The notes beneath the pieces were generated by a model. The model was not told the origin of the DNA. It saw only the letters and a program-made list of their open reading frames with translations, and did not search any database. The translations under genes were made by a program, and so were the position numbers. From contig CALMQM010000103.1 of the NCBI GenBank assembly GCA_937871435.1, positions 124,813 through 188,812 on the forward strand: DNA of 64,000 nt, written 5' to 3'. Below are positions 27,482 to 37,264 of this stretch, piece after piece (the stretch's first letter is position 1; each line of letters opens with the position of its first letter). This DNA is from an uncultured Bacteroidota bacterium. Its GTDB lineage: Bacteria; Bacteroidota; Bacteroidia; AKYH767-A; 2013-40CM-41-45.

Positions 27482-29944
27482 TTAAACGTTCTTTTTGGAG
27501 AAGGTCTTTTTCACATTCAGGTAGTCAATATAATACAGAAGTTTTACTGAAAAACTATTCAGTTGATCCGCAGCTAATGTGTTGTCAAGGTTTTTGAAAT
27601 ATGGACGAATCAAATCCTCCCTCACATCCTGAACACTATTTTTCCACACAACATTTAATTCTGATCCGGGAGCAAACCTCCAGGAGTATACCATGTCCAC
27701 ATTGAACAGATTAAAATTAATGTTGGTATTGCCTGCAAACGAATTATTTTTTTCCAGATCACCACTTGTCAACAGAGTGTAATACTCTTTATCATCGACA
27801 TTTGAAAAATAATGACGGGTGCGAACTTGTATACCCATTGAGTTGTTGAAAGTATACTTGATGCTGAGAATATTTTCCACCGTATTTCGGTTACGTTTTG
27901 CAAACAAAATATCTCCTGTATTTTCATCAGTAGTTGCATAGCCGGCATAATTGATACGTGGGCCAAGAATGCTTTCCAGACTGACTGCCAGATGATCATT
28001 GAATCTGAAATTCTGATACAAATCAAAATCATATCCCCAACCATTGAAACGATCTTTATCTTTTATATAATAAAAAATACTCACGTAATATTTTTTCGAA
28101 TAATTGGTTGACAGGTTTACTCCTATTCCTCGATGAGGCAATTCATGGTAAACCCGTCCGGATGCGCGCGGTTCATAAAAGTCGTTCACCTGAACAGGAT
28201 TAATATCAATGTTAACATTGAGACTCCACAGGTTTTTGAATTGAGTATAATTCCACACGTACAAATTATAACTCTGAAAAGCCCGGGGTAAATACCTTGA
28301 GAGATACCACATTCCAATGCCGGTATTGTTTCTGTTGAACCAGGAGCTTGGCTTGAAGATATTGTAACTCATATCCAGTCCATGGTCAATTTCGTTATTA
28401 TTGGAAAGAATTCCCAGATCATTCGGATCGTATTTATCATCCCACAAATACTCATTGAACATGATGGTGAATTTCCCGCTCGTTTTTCCTACGGCGACAT
28501 TGTAATGGTAACCTGCATTCAGTTTGCCGTCGAAGTTGTATTGCCTGCTGGTTGCAGCTTTTCCGGTGAGTGTATAGGTATTTGTTTTATCATTGAAAGA
28601 AAACATCCCTGCAGTAAGATTCGCGTCATAGGTGGAGCCATTGCGCATAACATTGGTATTGATAAATGTAACTGAAGAACTGTTTTTCAATGCCTGGTCA
28701 AACACAAGTATATTGTAATTGGTCAAAGGCTGTGTTTCCACTTCGCGTTTTTGATTTTCAGTACTCTCCAAAGTTGCATACATAGGTCGGGTAACAGCAT
28801 TGAACACACCTATGCCCAGACCTCCGCTTGTTCGTCCTGAAATTTTTGTCGCGTTGAGTAATTTTGATTCAGTAGGATTCTTGATCACACTTTCATTTGA
28901 AGCTGCTTCATTGTAAGGCTTGTCGAAATTAACCGGTAGTCCTCCTATTCTTCGGGAATAAAAAAAGCCTCCTTTGTTGAATAACTCAATTCCTTCCGTA
29001 AAGAATCCCCGATTCTCATTGTACCGAATTTCAAAAGGAGAAAGATTGAGAATTCTGTTATCTGATTGTACCTGTCCAAAATCCGGAATGAGGGTCATGT
29101 CAAGGGTGAAGCTCTGGCTGATTCCATATTTCAGATCCATACCTCCGTTAAAGTTCGTATTGGTGTTTTTCAATCCGGGTGTGTTGTATGGATAGTGATC
29201 AAGGTATGCTGAAATATATGGAGACAAAGACAGACGTACAGGAGGTTTAATATTTTTTACTTCGTCCATCTCCCCCCACTGTGTGAGAAAACCATTCACT
29301 GTTGGATCAACAGTGTTCCAGAACATTTGCTGACTGGACACATCTCTGGTACGCATAAAATTCACAGCCCACTTTTGTACATCTTTTTTCGGGAAGCGAA
29401 GTGCGGAATAAGGAATTCTCAGTTCCGCATACCAGTTATTCCCATCAATACGTGTGGAGCTTTCCCATACGGCATTCCAGCTTGGGTCCTCGACGTTATT
29501 TTCTGCCGCATAGCGGGCATCAAATTGCACTCCGGATGGTGTCACAAAGAAACCGTATCCACTTTGCCTTTCATTGTAAGGATCGAAAAAAACTGCAAAC
29601 ATATCAGCGCTGCCGATATTGTCGCGTGTACTTAATTCATGGTGAATACTGTCCGGAGAAACATCGTGCATACAGGCTGCGACATAAACCGCCAGATCAT
29701 CGTAGGAAATATATACTTCGGTAGAAAGATCATCACGTTCAGAACGGCCTGCAACGGGTTTGGTTTCTGTGAATCCTTTTACTACACATGAGGAGTGCCA
29801 GCAACTGTCGTTGAGGATTCCATCAATTTTTGGTGCATGATTGATTCTTTCAGCCTTTAATATCCGTCTCAAATTATCAGCAGAAACTTTAGCTGAACTG
29901 AATAAAATCAGGCAGGAAACAAACAGAAGGAGAAGTCTTTTCAT
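27482..29944 (-). CDS. DUF5916 outer-membrane protein with CBM9-like N-terminal domain
   Basis: An 820-residue exported protein. Residues 1-22 form a signal peptide (KRLLLLFVSCLILFSSAKVSA). Residues about 30-230 resemble a family 9 carbohydrate-binding module (APKIDGILNDSCWHS, VYISYDDLAVYVAACMHD, WYAELRIPYSALRF). From about 235 to the end is DUF5916, a beta-rich region with alternating polar/hydrophobic strands and a conserved block TLDMTLIPDFGQVQSD...LNLSPFEIRYNENRGFFTEG. This predicts an outer-membrane barrel behind a periplasmic or surface binding module. Substrate and role are unknown; the group is widespread in Bacteroidota. It is monocistronic with its own terminator. Confidence 0.85.
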   Translation of the reverse strand: MKRLLLLFVSCLILFSSAKVSADNLRRILKAERINHAPKIDGILNDSCWHSSCVVKGFTETKPVAGRSERDDLSTEVYISYDDLAVYVAACMHDVSPDSIHHELSTRDNIGSADMFAVFFDPYNERQSGYGFFVTPSGVQFDARYAAENNVEDPSWNAVWESSTRIDGNNWYAELRIPYSALRFPKKDVQKWAVNFMRTRDVSSQQMFWNTVDPTVNGFLTQWGEMDEVKNIKPPVRLSLSPYISAYLDHYPYNTPGLKNTNTNFNGGMDLKYGISQSFTLDMTLIPDFGQVQSDNRILNLSPFEIRYNENRGFFTEGIELFNKGGFFYSRRIGGLPVNFDKPYNEAASNESVIKNPTESKLLNATKISGRTSGGLGIGVFNAVTRPMYATLESTENQKREVETQPLTNYNILVFDQALKNSSSVTFINTNVMRNGSTYDANLTAGMFSFNDKTNTYTLTGKAATSRQYNFDGKLNAGYHYNVAVGKTSGKFTIMFNEYLWDDKYDPNDLGILSNNNEIDHGLDMSYNIFKPSSWFNRNNTGIGMWYLSRYLPRAFQSYNLYVWNYTQFKNLWSLNVNIDINPVQVNDFYEPRASGRVYHELPHRGIGVNLSTNYSKKYYVSIFYYIKDKDRFNGWGYDFDLYQNFRFNDHLAVSLESILGPRINYAGYATTDENTGDILFAKRNRNTVENILSIKYTFNNSMGIQVRTRHYFSNVDDKEYYTLLTSGDLEKNNSFAGNTNINFNLFNVDMVYSWRFAPGSELNVVWKNSVQDVREDLIRPYFKNLDNTLAADQLNSFSVKLLYYIDYLNVKKTFSKKNV

Positions 29945-30276
29945 ACAATGGGATCAATGCAAAGACGGTTTTACCCAAAGGGATTTGTACCGGAAAGGCT
30001 GAGTTTTGGAGTAAATTAACGAAAGGATTCGGATAATCCATGTTAAAGAAAAGTGAAAGATGAAGACAGTCTGTTCAAAATGTTGTTCATCGGCTTTGTT
30101 ATCCCGACTTCCCACATCTTCATTCTAATATTTCGAAAATTTACCCTTGCTAATTCATTCAGGGAAGATGTTTTTTTTCTCATCCTTCGTTTTAATTATG
30201 GATAAAGACAAAATCCAAAAAAAAAGATTTCTGAATTTAGATGTGTCGACATTTTTTCGCTCTATCTTTACCCTGC
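29945..30276. other. Divergent intergenic region, no gene seen
   Basis: It separates the DUF5916 gene from the methyltransferase gene. TATCTTTA at 30263-30270, one base off the -7 consensus, precedes the chosen ATG at 30277. Nothing else stands out. Confidence 0.5.
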
Positions 30277-30774
30277 ATGACAACAAGCGCATTCATAGAT
30301 TCACCTCTTGGATGGATAGAAATTCAATGTACCGAAGAAGCGATATGTATGGTCAGCTTTCGGAATGAAAGACCTATATCACACGAGCAGACCTCAGTTC
30401 CCGACATTTTGCAAAAATGCATAGGCGAGTTGAAAGATTTTTTTAATGGCAAACTGAGACAGTTCACTGTTCCAGTTATTCAACCGGGCACGGATTTTCA
30501 ACAGAGGGTTTGGGCTGAATTGATGAAGATTCCCTATGGGGTAACTGTCAGTTATCTTGAGCTTTCCAAACGAATCGGTGATGTAAAAGCGATACGTGCA
30601 GTAGGAACAACGAATGGAAAAAACCAGGTAGCCATACTCGTGCCTTGTCATCGTGTAATCGGTAGCAATGGTACACTCACGGGTTATGCAGGAGGGTTGT
30701 GGAGAAAGCAGTGGTTACTGGAACATGAATTAAAAATCAAACACGGATATAGTGGTATTGTGTTCGTGGATTAA
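30277..30774 (+). CDS. ogt: Methylated-DNA-protein cysteine methyltransferase
   Basis: A 165-residue suicide repair protein that removes alkyl groups from O6-alkylguanine. The acceptor cysteine is C124 in VPCHRVIG, with the DNA-binding helix FQQRVWAELMKIPYGVTVSYLELSKRIGDVKAIRAVGTTNGKN before it. The start at 30277 (MTTSAFIDSPLGWIEI) is preferred to the ATG at 30241, since a near-consensus -7 box lies between them. Another MGMT-fold gene, without the cysteine, is at 21373. It is monocistronic and convergent with dnaE. Confidence 0.93.
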   Translation: MTTSAFIDSPLGWIEIQCTEEAICMVSFRNERPISHEQTSVPDILQKCIGELKDFFNGKLRQFTVPVIQPGTDFQQRVWAELMKIPYGVTVSYLELSKRIGDVKAIRAVGTTNGKNQVAILVPCHRVIGSNGTLTGYAGGLWRKQWLLEHELKIKHGYSGIVFVD

Positions 30775-30823
30775 TGAGTTTTTTTTCTTTTGATTCTCAA
30801 ATTAATTATCTGAGTTTTTTTTC

Positions 30824-30848
30824 GCGCAAAGGCGCAAAGAGCGCAGAG
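30824..30848. repeat. Copy of a 25-base dispersed repeat (CGCAAAG element)
   Basis: Blocks GCGCAAAG, GCGCAAAG and AGCGCAGAG in a row. The same 25-base layout, with 21 of 25 bases identical, recurs at 57003-57027. Confidence 0.75.
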
Positions 30849-30865
30849 ATTTCAAAACAATTTTT

Positions 30866-33800
30866 TCAGGACTGAATAATGTGACCTGTAGAAATCGATT
30901 TCAATGGCCGGTCATCGCGGCCCATGGTTTCGAGTTTTTCAAGACCGGTAACGGTGATGCTGCAGAAACCGAATTCCTCATCGACTTTTCCTTTGATGAG
31001 ATATGTCCCGCGACCGCGGAAAGGGAATTGCTCCACCACTTTTGGGAAATGAGTGGTATCGAAAAAAAATCCGTTGAGGTCGAGAAAAGTACCAAACATC
31101 ATCGTTTCACGTTTCACCGTACTGGTATATTTGATGGTAACGAGATAACCGACAATGCTAATTATTTTACCTACATATTTCGGAAGGTCTGATGCGAGAA
31201 GGTCGCTCGCAATCGGATCGCGGAGCAATGCAAAAGGTGAACACAAAGGGAAGCCGAGTATTTCGATTTCATCCATTGCATCATCAAAGGTTCCGTGGTG
31301 CAGTTCGGGTAATTGAAAATCTTTCACACCGACATCAAACAATTCCGGTTTAGCTTCCGACTTTTTCTGAGCTCCCAGAAGGATATGAATATCCCAGAGC
31401 AGTTGTTTTTTTGTTCTGCCGGTAAACCGGAATGCTCCGATGCGAATAAGTATACGCAGTTGTTCTACTGCAATGCTTACACGTTTGGTAAAATTCATCA
31501 AATCGCTGAACTCGCCATTGCGTTGACGTTCCTCGAGGATTTGTTCTGCCACTTTTTTCTCCAGCTCACCAAGGTGAATAAAACCAAGATAGATATTGTC
31601 TCCGTAAATGGTTGTCAGGTATACGCTTTTATTTACGCAAGGAGCATGGACGACAGCTCCCGACATACGGGCTTCGTGTACATAAAATTCCGTCCGGTAA
31701 AAACCTCCGAAATTATTGATGACACCAACCATGAATTCTTTCGGGTAGTGGGCTTTCAGGTAGAGGCTTTGATAGCTTTCCACAGCATAGGATGCGGAAT
31801 GTCCTTTTGAAAAAGAATAGCCTGCGAAACTTTCAATTTGTCGCCACACCTCTGTGGTGATGGATTCCGGGTAACCGCGGTCTTTGCAGGAAAGAAAAAA
31901 CTTGTCACGAATTTTGGCGAACTCCTCGCGCGAACGGAATTTTCCCGACATACCTCTGCGCAGCACATCGGCTTCCGACAGTGAAAGGCCGGCGAAATGA
32001 TGCGCTACTTTGATCACGTCTTCCTGATACACCATGATGCCGTATGTTTCTTCCATCAGTTCTTTCATGAGAGGATGAATGTATGTACGTCGGGCAGGAT
32101 CGTGCGTACGCAAAATATATTCCCGCATCATTCCTGATTTCGCCACACCGGGGCGAATGATAGAACTGGCAGCGACCAGTTGAATATAGCTGTCAACGCG
32201 CAGCTTCTTCAACAGCATACGCATGGCCGGGGATTCAACATAAAAGCATCCCATGCAGCGACCGTTGCGGATCAATGCTTTGATGGCCTCATCCTTTTTG
32301 AACTGTACAATGTTGTGAATGTCGATATGAATACCACGGTTTTGTCTGACTATCTCTACAGTGTCTTTGATATGTCCCAGACCGCGCTGGCTGAGGATAT
32401 CGTATTTGTACAAGCCAATATCCTCCGCTTCCAGCATACTGAATTGTGTTGTAGGATATCCTTTGGGAGGCATATTAGTAGCAGTGTACCAGGTAAGTGG
32501 CTTCTCAGAGATGAGTACACCGCCGGCATGAATACTCAAATGACTGGGGAAATCAACGATGCGTGTGGAATAGGTTCGAATCAGATGCGTGATGCGATCG
32601 GGGGTATCCGGATGCAGGCGGCTTTCGGCGATGGCATCAATTTCCGCTTTCGGCAGACCGAACACTTTTCCCAGTTCACGTACGATGGCGTTAAACTGAA
32701 ACGTGGAATAGGTGGCGAGCAATGCAACATGTTCCCGGCCATGTCTGCGAAAAATATAATCGGTGAGATCGTCACGGTCTTTCCAGGAGAAATCCAGATC
32801 GAAATCCGGAGGGTTGGTGCGAAAAGGATTAATAAAGCGTTCAAAGTAAAGATCAAGATCAATCGGATCGACATCGGTGATGCGAAGGCAATACGCGACA
32901 ATACTGTTCGCACCGCTGCCACGTCCGACATAAAAATATCCTTTGTGCTGTGCATAGCGCACAATATCCCAGTTGATCAGAAAGTACGCGGCAAAACCAA
33001 GCTCATTGATCATCTGCAATTCCTTGTCGACCCGCTGCCGCACAGTTTCATTGTCTTTTCCGTAGCGGTATTCCATTCCCCTGTAGGTCTCACGGCGGAG
33101 AATATCTTTGTCGAGCAATCTGCTTCCGGAAAAAGTTTGTTTGTTTTTGCTTTCGTGATAATCAAACGCTATCCTGCAGGGCTCAAGGAGTTCCTGTGTA
33201 TTCCGGATGATCTCCGGATACCCGGCAAATTGTTTCGAAAGTTCTTCTTCTGTGATGAGTACTTCAGTGACGGAAGCAAGTTCCTCCTGCGCGACTTTGC
33301 TCAGCAAAGTATTGTTGGCCACAGCGCGCAGGAGGCGGTGTGTATTGAAATCGCCGGGGGTATTGAAGGTGACAGGATGCAACACCACCATGTTCGCCGT
33401 TTGATTTTTCCATGCTGAAAAACGAAGTCCCGACAAATGTTCTGACTTCACACCGATAAATACCGGAGAAATTTGCCGCGCTAAGAGTGATCGGAAATCT
33501 ACACTGTTCTCCTCCTTTCTCTTTCGTTTTTGCATTTGATCCGACTCCCGGACACGATCATAGGCGATGACCCAATTTACATTCTGGCATACAGGAGGAA
33601 GCTCGGGAATATCCGGCAATTCAGCGGTTCCGCGCCGAAGGCAATGTGTAAGAAATTCATTCAGCTCATGGAAGCCTTCATTATTTTTCGCGATACCCAC
33701 ATACAATTGTTTCGCTCCAATACGAAAATCTATGCCGACTGCAGGTGAGACATTGTATTTAGGCGCCAGTCGGATGAAATCAAGAACAGCAGAAGTATTA

Positions 33801-33916
33801 TTAATATCTGTCAACACCAACTTGCTCACACCACAACGCTGAGCAGACGCAAGCAATTGCTCCACGCTTAGTGTGCCGTATTTAAGACTGAAGTATGTGT
33901 GACAGTTGAGGAACAT
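30866..33916 (-). CDS. dnaE: Short DnaE-type DNA polymerase (mutasome/DnaE2-like)
   Basis: A 1016-residue C-family polymerase, shorter than the ~1160-residue replicative alpha subunit. An N-terminal PHP domain starts MFLNCHTYFSLKYGT; the usual first His of its metal site is Asn, so PHP exonuclease activity is doubtful. The three catalytic aspartates are present: D373 and D375 in PPDFDLDF and D506 in YKYDILSQRG. An OB-fold region lies near the C-terminus (GKIISIVGYLVTIKYTSTVKRETMMFGTFLD). With a Y-family polymerase and an S24 repressor within 11 kb and a shared operator-like palindrome, it is probably a damage-inducible translesion partner (inference), not the main replicase. Its upstream region has tandem repeats and a candidate operator at 34289-34305. 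Confidence 0.88.
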   Translation of the reverse strand: MFLNCHTYFSLKYGTLSVEQLLASAQRCGVSKLVLTDINNTSAVLDFIRLAPKYNVSPAVGIDFRIGAKQLYVGIAKNNEGFHELNEFLTHCLRRGTAELPDIPELPPVCQNVNWVIAYDRVRESDQMQKRKRKEENSVDFRSLLARQISPVFIGVKSEHLSGLRFSAWKNQTANMVVLHPVTFNTPGDFNTHRLLRAVANNTLLSKVAQEELASVTEVLITEEELSKQFAGYPEIIRNTQELLEPCRIAFDYHESKNKQTFSGSRLLDKDILRRETYRGMEYRYGKDNETVRQRVDKELQMINELGFAAYFLINWDIVRYAQHKGYFYVGRGSGANSIVAYCLRITDVDPIDLDLYFERFINPFRTNPPDFDLDFSWKDRDDLTDYIFRRHGREHVALLATYSTFQFNAIVRELGKVFGLPKAEIDAIAESRLHPDTPDRITHLIRTYSTRIVDFPSHLSIHAGGVLISEKPLTWYTATNMPPKGYPTTQFSMLEAEDIGLYKYDILSQRGLGHIKDTVEIVRQNRGIHIDIHNIVQFKKDEAIKALIRNGRCMGCFYVESPAMRMLLKKLRVDSYIQLVAASSIIRPGVAKSGMMREYILRTHDPARRTYIHPLMKELMEETYGIMVYQEDVIKVAHHFAGLSLSEADVLRRGMSGKFRSREEFAKIRDKFFLSCKDRGYPESITTEVWRQIESFAGYSFSKGHSASYAVESYQSLYLKAHYPKEFMVGVINNFGGFYRTEFYVHEARMSGAVVHAPCVNKSVYLTTIYGDNIYLGFIHLGELEKKVAEQILEERQRNGEFSDLMNFTKRVSIAVEQLRILIRIGAFRFTGRTKKQLLWDIHILLGAQKKSEAKPELFDVGVKDFQLPELHHGTFDDAMDEIEILGFPLCSPFALLRDPIASDLLASDLPKYVGKIISIVGYLVTIKYTSTVKRETMMFGTFLDLNGFFFDTTHFPKVVEQFPFRGRGTYLIKGKVDEEFGFCSITVTGLEKLETMGRDDRPLKSISTGHIIQS

Positions 33917-33946
33917 TTTTTTCTGGTTCCTGGTTATTTGCTTCGG

Positions 33947-34042
33947 GTTTCCAATACTTAATACCTTGTACTTTGTACCTGGTACCTTTTTTCAGTTTCC
34001 AATACTTAATACCTTGTACTTTGTACCTGGTACCTTTTTTCA
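33947..34042. repeat. 48-base tandem repeat, two copies
   Basis: Two identical 48-base copies (33947-33994 and 33995-34042) plus a five-base start of a third. Read on the minus strand the inside is itself a run of 7-base units (GGTACCA, GGTACAA, AGTACAA, GGTATTA, AGTATTG). Confidence 0.95.
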
Positions 34043-34102
34043 GTTTCGGGTTGATAACAAATCGTCCCTCGTCACTTGTCATCGTCCCTCGTCACTCGCC
34101 CT

Positions 34103-34148
34103 TCGTCCCCTATTGTCGTCCCCTATTGTCGTCCCCTATTGTCGTCCC
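34103..34148. repeat. 13-base tandem repeat (TCGTCCCCTATTG)x3 plus partial
   Basis: Three perfect copies at 34103-34141 followed by TCGTCCC. Just before them lie two ~20-base copies starting ATCGTCCCTCGTCACT (34061-34100). Confidence 0.95.
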
Positions 34149-34157
34149 TCTTGAGAG

Positions 34158-34198
34158 TTTTGTTCCGGGCTGGTGCTGAGCCATACCCGGAACCAAAA
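34158..34198. other. Stable hairpin between the DUF3857 and dnaE genes
   Basis: Arms TTTTGTTCCGGG (34158-34169) and CCCGGAACCAAAA (34186-34198) pair with one bulged base. An inner GGCT/AGCC pair lies in the loop. No T run follows on either strand, so a classic terminator is unlikely. Confidence 0.6.
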
Positions 34199-34288
34199 CC
34201 TGCTTGTCATAGCAATCAAAAACTACGGTATCGCTTTAAGGGTAATTCAACAAACCACTTAATATGATTGCGTAACCATCATTTTGAT

Positions 34289-34305
34289 TGTCTATAATAT
34301 AGTCA
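34289..34305. promoter_or_regulatory. Operator-like 17-base palindrome upstream of dnaE
   Basis: TGTCTATAATATAGTCA on the plus strand: an imperfect palindrome that matches 14 of 17 bases of the site at 41499-41515 in the same orientation. It lies 373 bases upstream of the dnaE ATG and is the best candidate for co-regulation by the S24 repressor. Confidence 0.55.
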
Positions 34306-34456
34306 TTTTCCTACGAAAAACAGGTCGATAAAAGGCCTTTTTGAAAGTAGCTGAATTGCAGGAAATTATTTTTTCAAACGAAAATCAGTGCTTTGAAATT
34401 CAGTGAGAAAATTTGCAAGAAAAAATCACGGAAGGAAAATTCCGAAAAGAAAATAA

Positions 34457-37141
34457 TCAATCCGGAAGGTCTGTCTTCGGCTTTTCAGGGAGTGCAGGTT
34501 GAGATTCCGAAGAAATGACTTCCGCATCAGTACCCTCAGCAACTGTGTGGACATGAGGAGAAGTTGGCTCAGAATAATTATAGGGGAGAATAAAAGTTTG
34601 TTTTACCCGGGACGAAAACACCATATAAGGAATCCATATCCCAGCATACACAATAGTGCGACCGAGAGATTGGGCAGTTTCAGCAGCGGAGCTATTCTCT
34701 GCAACAGCCGGAATAAAATTTCCCAGAATACTGTCGAGTATAATGAACAACAGGTAGGAAGCGAGGTAAACTATCATCACTCTCGGAAAAATCGTTCTTC
34801 TTTCAATCATCAGGATCAATGCGAATACTGCCATGAATGTGACAAACATATTTCCTATCAATTCCATCATGAGCAATGGACCGAAGAGTGCATGGTACAT
34901 TGGATTTGCCGGATCTGTAATGGCCGCCCAGGCACGTTGACTAAAAAATGCATTGGAAAAAATTTCAATAAGTAATCTCAAAGGAGTAAGAACCAAGCCC
35001 AGCAAAACGAGCCATAGCCAGCCTCCTAATTGTAAGGCAGGCGGATTCATTGAAACCTGAATATCATGCCGGCGAATGATTCTTGCAATGATGAAAAACA
35101 AGACTGTAAACACAATAGCCATGGAGATCATGATCCAGTTGTATTCACCTGTTGTTTCAGCTGCAGCAGAGGGATTCCAACTGAGGGAATAACTCTCATT
35201 GGCATCCGCTATTTGTACAGCTTTTACGTAATCGTCTATACGATTTACAGGAACTGCATCTTTAAGGGAAGCATAAAAATAACTAAGCACAATGGTATCA
35301 CCGCTGTATGCTGCCTTATAACCGCTGCGGAACCATTCGTTGGAAGACGGAATATTTTCTTCTTCAATACTCCACCGACCGGGAGTGACAATTTTTATTG
35401 TCTGAAAAATATTCACCGGATGAGCCAGGCCAATAGGCATCGTCCTCTTCACAGAACCCGGATCGAAAAATTTTTCGGAAAAAAGTCCGGCTGTAAATCC
35501 TGCTTTGTATTCATTCTTGGTACTGTCAGGACGACTCCACATTTTTCCGATTTCATACGATTCAATAACCGTCAGTTTGTTGGCAATTGTGTCATCGGAA
35601 ATTTCAATTGGCGCGGAAGAACTGATCTGATCATAGAGCTTACCGTAATAATTTAAATACAAATCTCTGACTTCATCCAGACTTGAGCCTGACAGTCGTT
35701 CACGTTGATCATCGGCATCACTGCCTGAGTATACTGTGGTAACAATTAATCTGGCGAGCTGCAATGTATCTCCGACAAGAAAGAGTTCTTCCGCATTAAT
35801 ATTTCCCGGAGGAGAAACCGGAATCGTGCTCAATGATTCTGAATCATCTCCGATCACCAGTGCTTTGCCATAATCCGGACAATAGATGTGACGAAGTGTT
35901 CCGTGCTGTCCCGAAATAGTAGGATCGAACCAATACACAGAATCACGAAAATGTACTGTGGTAATACAGTGATTGAAGTCGGAAGGAGAAGGCAGCAATT
36001 CACTCACATGTCCTTCCGCATAGGCATCAACAAGGGCAGGATACGCACGCACACCAATTTCATTTAACATTCTGCACAAGAGAACAGATTTCCCCTTGCA
36101 ATCGCCATAGCGTTGCTCAAAAACTTTGTTGGGAGATTGCGGTCGGTGAGAATACTCACCTGTTTCTATTCCTGTGTACCGGATTTCATTTTGAACAAAC
36201 CTCAGGATCGCGATTAACTGATCTGCTGTATCCGGAAATGCGTGTTGAAATTCCCTTATACGGTTGAGTACATTTTTCGAAAGCGCAGTATTGTCATGAA
36301 ACAATTGTTCCGCCCATGATTTCAGTTCTTTCCAGTCTTTAAATTCAGACATCTGAACATTCGCATAAGCGTCGTACCATTTGGGCAATTGCTTCTCGCT
36401 TCGTTTAGCCGGTACATTCGTTTTCTCCCAAACATATTCAGTCAAATTTCCAATTGTTGAAACTACAGGCTCAGGTACATTCAGGTAATTTTTAAAATAA
36501 ATTTTTCTGGAAGAAGACAAAACAATACGCTGATAAATTCTTGGGATGACATCAGATGATTCAAAATAAATCGTTCGGGAAAATTTACCAAGGAAGACAG
36601 GATTAAATCCCCGGAATGTGTAAGAATACTCAATAACATCTCCCTTGCGTATATCTTCTAAAAATGCAATAGCCTGAATTGCTCCGCTATAGATATGATT
36701 GTTTATCTCCTTTTCCGGTTGGATAGATTTGAAATGAATGGAACTGGTTCTGTCCATTGCCTTTCCATCACGGGTAACAATTAATTTGTGAAACGTACAT
36801 TTTTCAAAATCCGGATCGAGATCAATCGTCAGTTCGGATCCATTTTCAACGCCTTTGTCATTAAGAATCTTTCGCACTTCGTGAACATAAGTCTCCTGCG
36901 TTTCCAGATTTGTCTGAATATCGTATAAAGTATATACGTATCCATTACTTACATCACCATTGGATATTCCATTTCCATCTACAGAGGGAACAGGCCGGAT
37001 CCATGAAGAAGGCGCTTGTCGAAGTACAGGATCGCGCTGTGCCTGCGAGGGAGCAGGCACAAGAAGAATAAAAATCAGGAAATAAAAATTGCGATAGAAC
37101 TTTACCGTTTCTTTTACTTTATCAAAAATGTGCATATACAA
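34457..37141 (-). CDS. DUF3857-transglutaminase-DUF2569 membrane protein
   Basis: An 894-residue exported membrane protein. An N-terminal hydrophobic segment (FYFLIFILLVPAPSQAQ) is the signal. Residues about 60-230 are DUF3857, then comes a transglutaminase-like core with an intact triad: Cys in RYGDCKGKS, His in DFNHCITTV and Asp in YWFDPT. A transmembrane helix follows (WIMISMAIVFTVLFFIIARII), then GGWLWLVLLGLVLTPLRLLIEIF and three more helices, the four-helix DUF2569 unit. The catalytic core would face the periplasm. Transglutaminase-like enzymes of this kind act as proteases or cross-linkers; the substrate is unknown. The minus-strand neighbours dnaE and a T9SS protein give no clear functional link. 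Confidence 0.85.
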   Translation of the reverse strand: MYMHIFDKVKETVKFYRNFYFLIFILLVPAPSQAQRDPVLRQAPSSWIRPVPSVDGNGISNGDVSNGYVYTLYDIQTNLETQETYVHEVRKILNDKGVENGSELTIDLDPDFEKCTFHKLIVTRDGKAMDRTSSIHFKSIQPEKEINNHIYSGAIQAIAFLEDIRKGDVIEYSYTFRGFNPVFLGKFSRTIYFESSDVIPRIYQRIVLSSSRKIYFKNYLNVPEPVVSTIGNLTEYVWEKTNVPAKRSEKQLPKWYDAYANVQMSEFKDWKELKSWAEQLFHDNTALSKNVLNRIREFQHAFPDTADQLIAILRFVQNEIRYTGIETGEYSHRPQSPNKVFEQRYGDCKGKSVLLCRMLNEIGVRAYPALVDAYAEGHVSELLPSPSDFNHCITTVHFRDSVYWFDPTISGQHGTLRHIYCPDYGKALVIGDDSESLSTIPVSPPGNINAEELFLVGDTLQLARLIVTTVYSGSDADDQRERLSGSSLDEVRDLYLNYYGKLYDQISSSAPIEISDDTIANKLTVIESYEIGKMWSRPDSTKNEYKAGFTAGLFSEKFFDPGSVKRTMPIGLAHPVNIFQTIKIVTPGRWSIEEENIPSSNEWFRSGYKAAYSGDTIVLSYFYASLKDAVPVNRIDDYVKAVQIADANESYSLSWNPSAAAETTGEYNWIMISMAIVFTVLFFIIARIIRRHDIQVSMNPPALQLGGWLWLVLLGLVLTPLRLLIEIFSNAFFSQRAWAAITDPANPMYHALFGPLLMMELIGNMFVTFMAVFALILMIERRTIFPRVMIVYLASYLLFIILDSILGNFIPAVAENSSAAETAQSLGRTIVYAGIWIPYMVFSSRVKQTFILPYNYSEPTSPHVHTVAEGTDAEVISSESQPALPEKPKTDLPD

Positions 37142-37264
37142 ATATCATTAAAGGGAAGCGTTATAATTATTTCCCTGAATATTCATCTCAATAAATTTCT
37201 CAGTTGATTTTATTCACATTCAAAAAGGTCAGAAAATTCTACAACCTCTCATTTGGAACCGGTC

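Larger units (their letters stand above)
33917..34456. other. Repeat-rich noncoding region upstream of dnaE
   Basis: A 540-base spacer that holds, going up from dnaE, a doubled 48-base repeat, a doubled ~20-base repeat (34061-34100), a tripled 13-base repeat, a long hairpin (34158-34198) and an operator-like palindrome (34289-34305). No protein gene is supported. Confidence 0.8.

Noticed and set aside
32180..33418. A 412-codon open frame on the plus strand
   Set aside because: It lies wholly antisense inside the dnaE gene, has no family signature and no start context; it is a by-product of dnaE codon use.
33947..34148. Possible CRISPR array
   Set aside because: The repeats are contiguous, with no spacers, unit lengths of 48, 20 and 13 bases, and no cas genes nearby.
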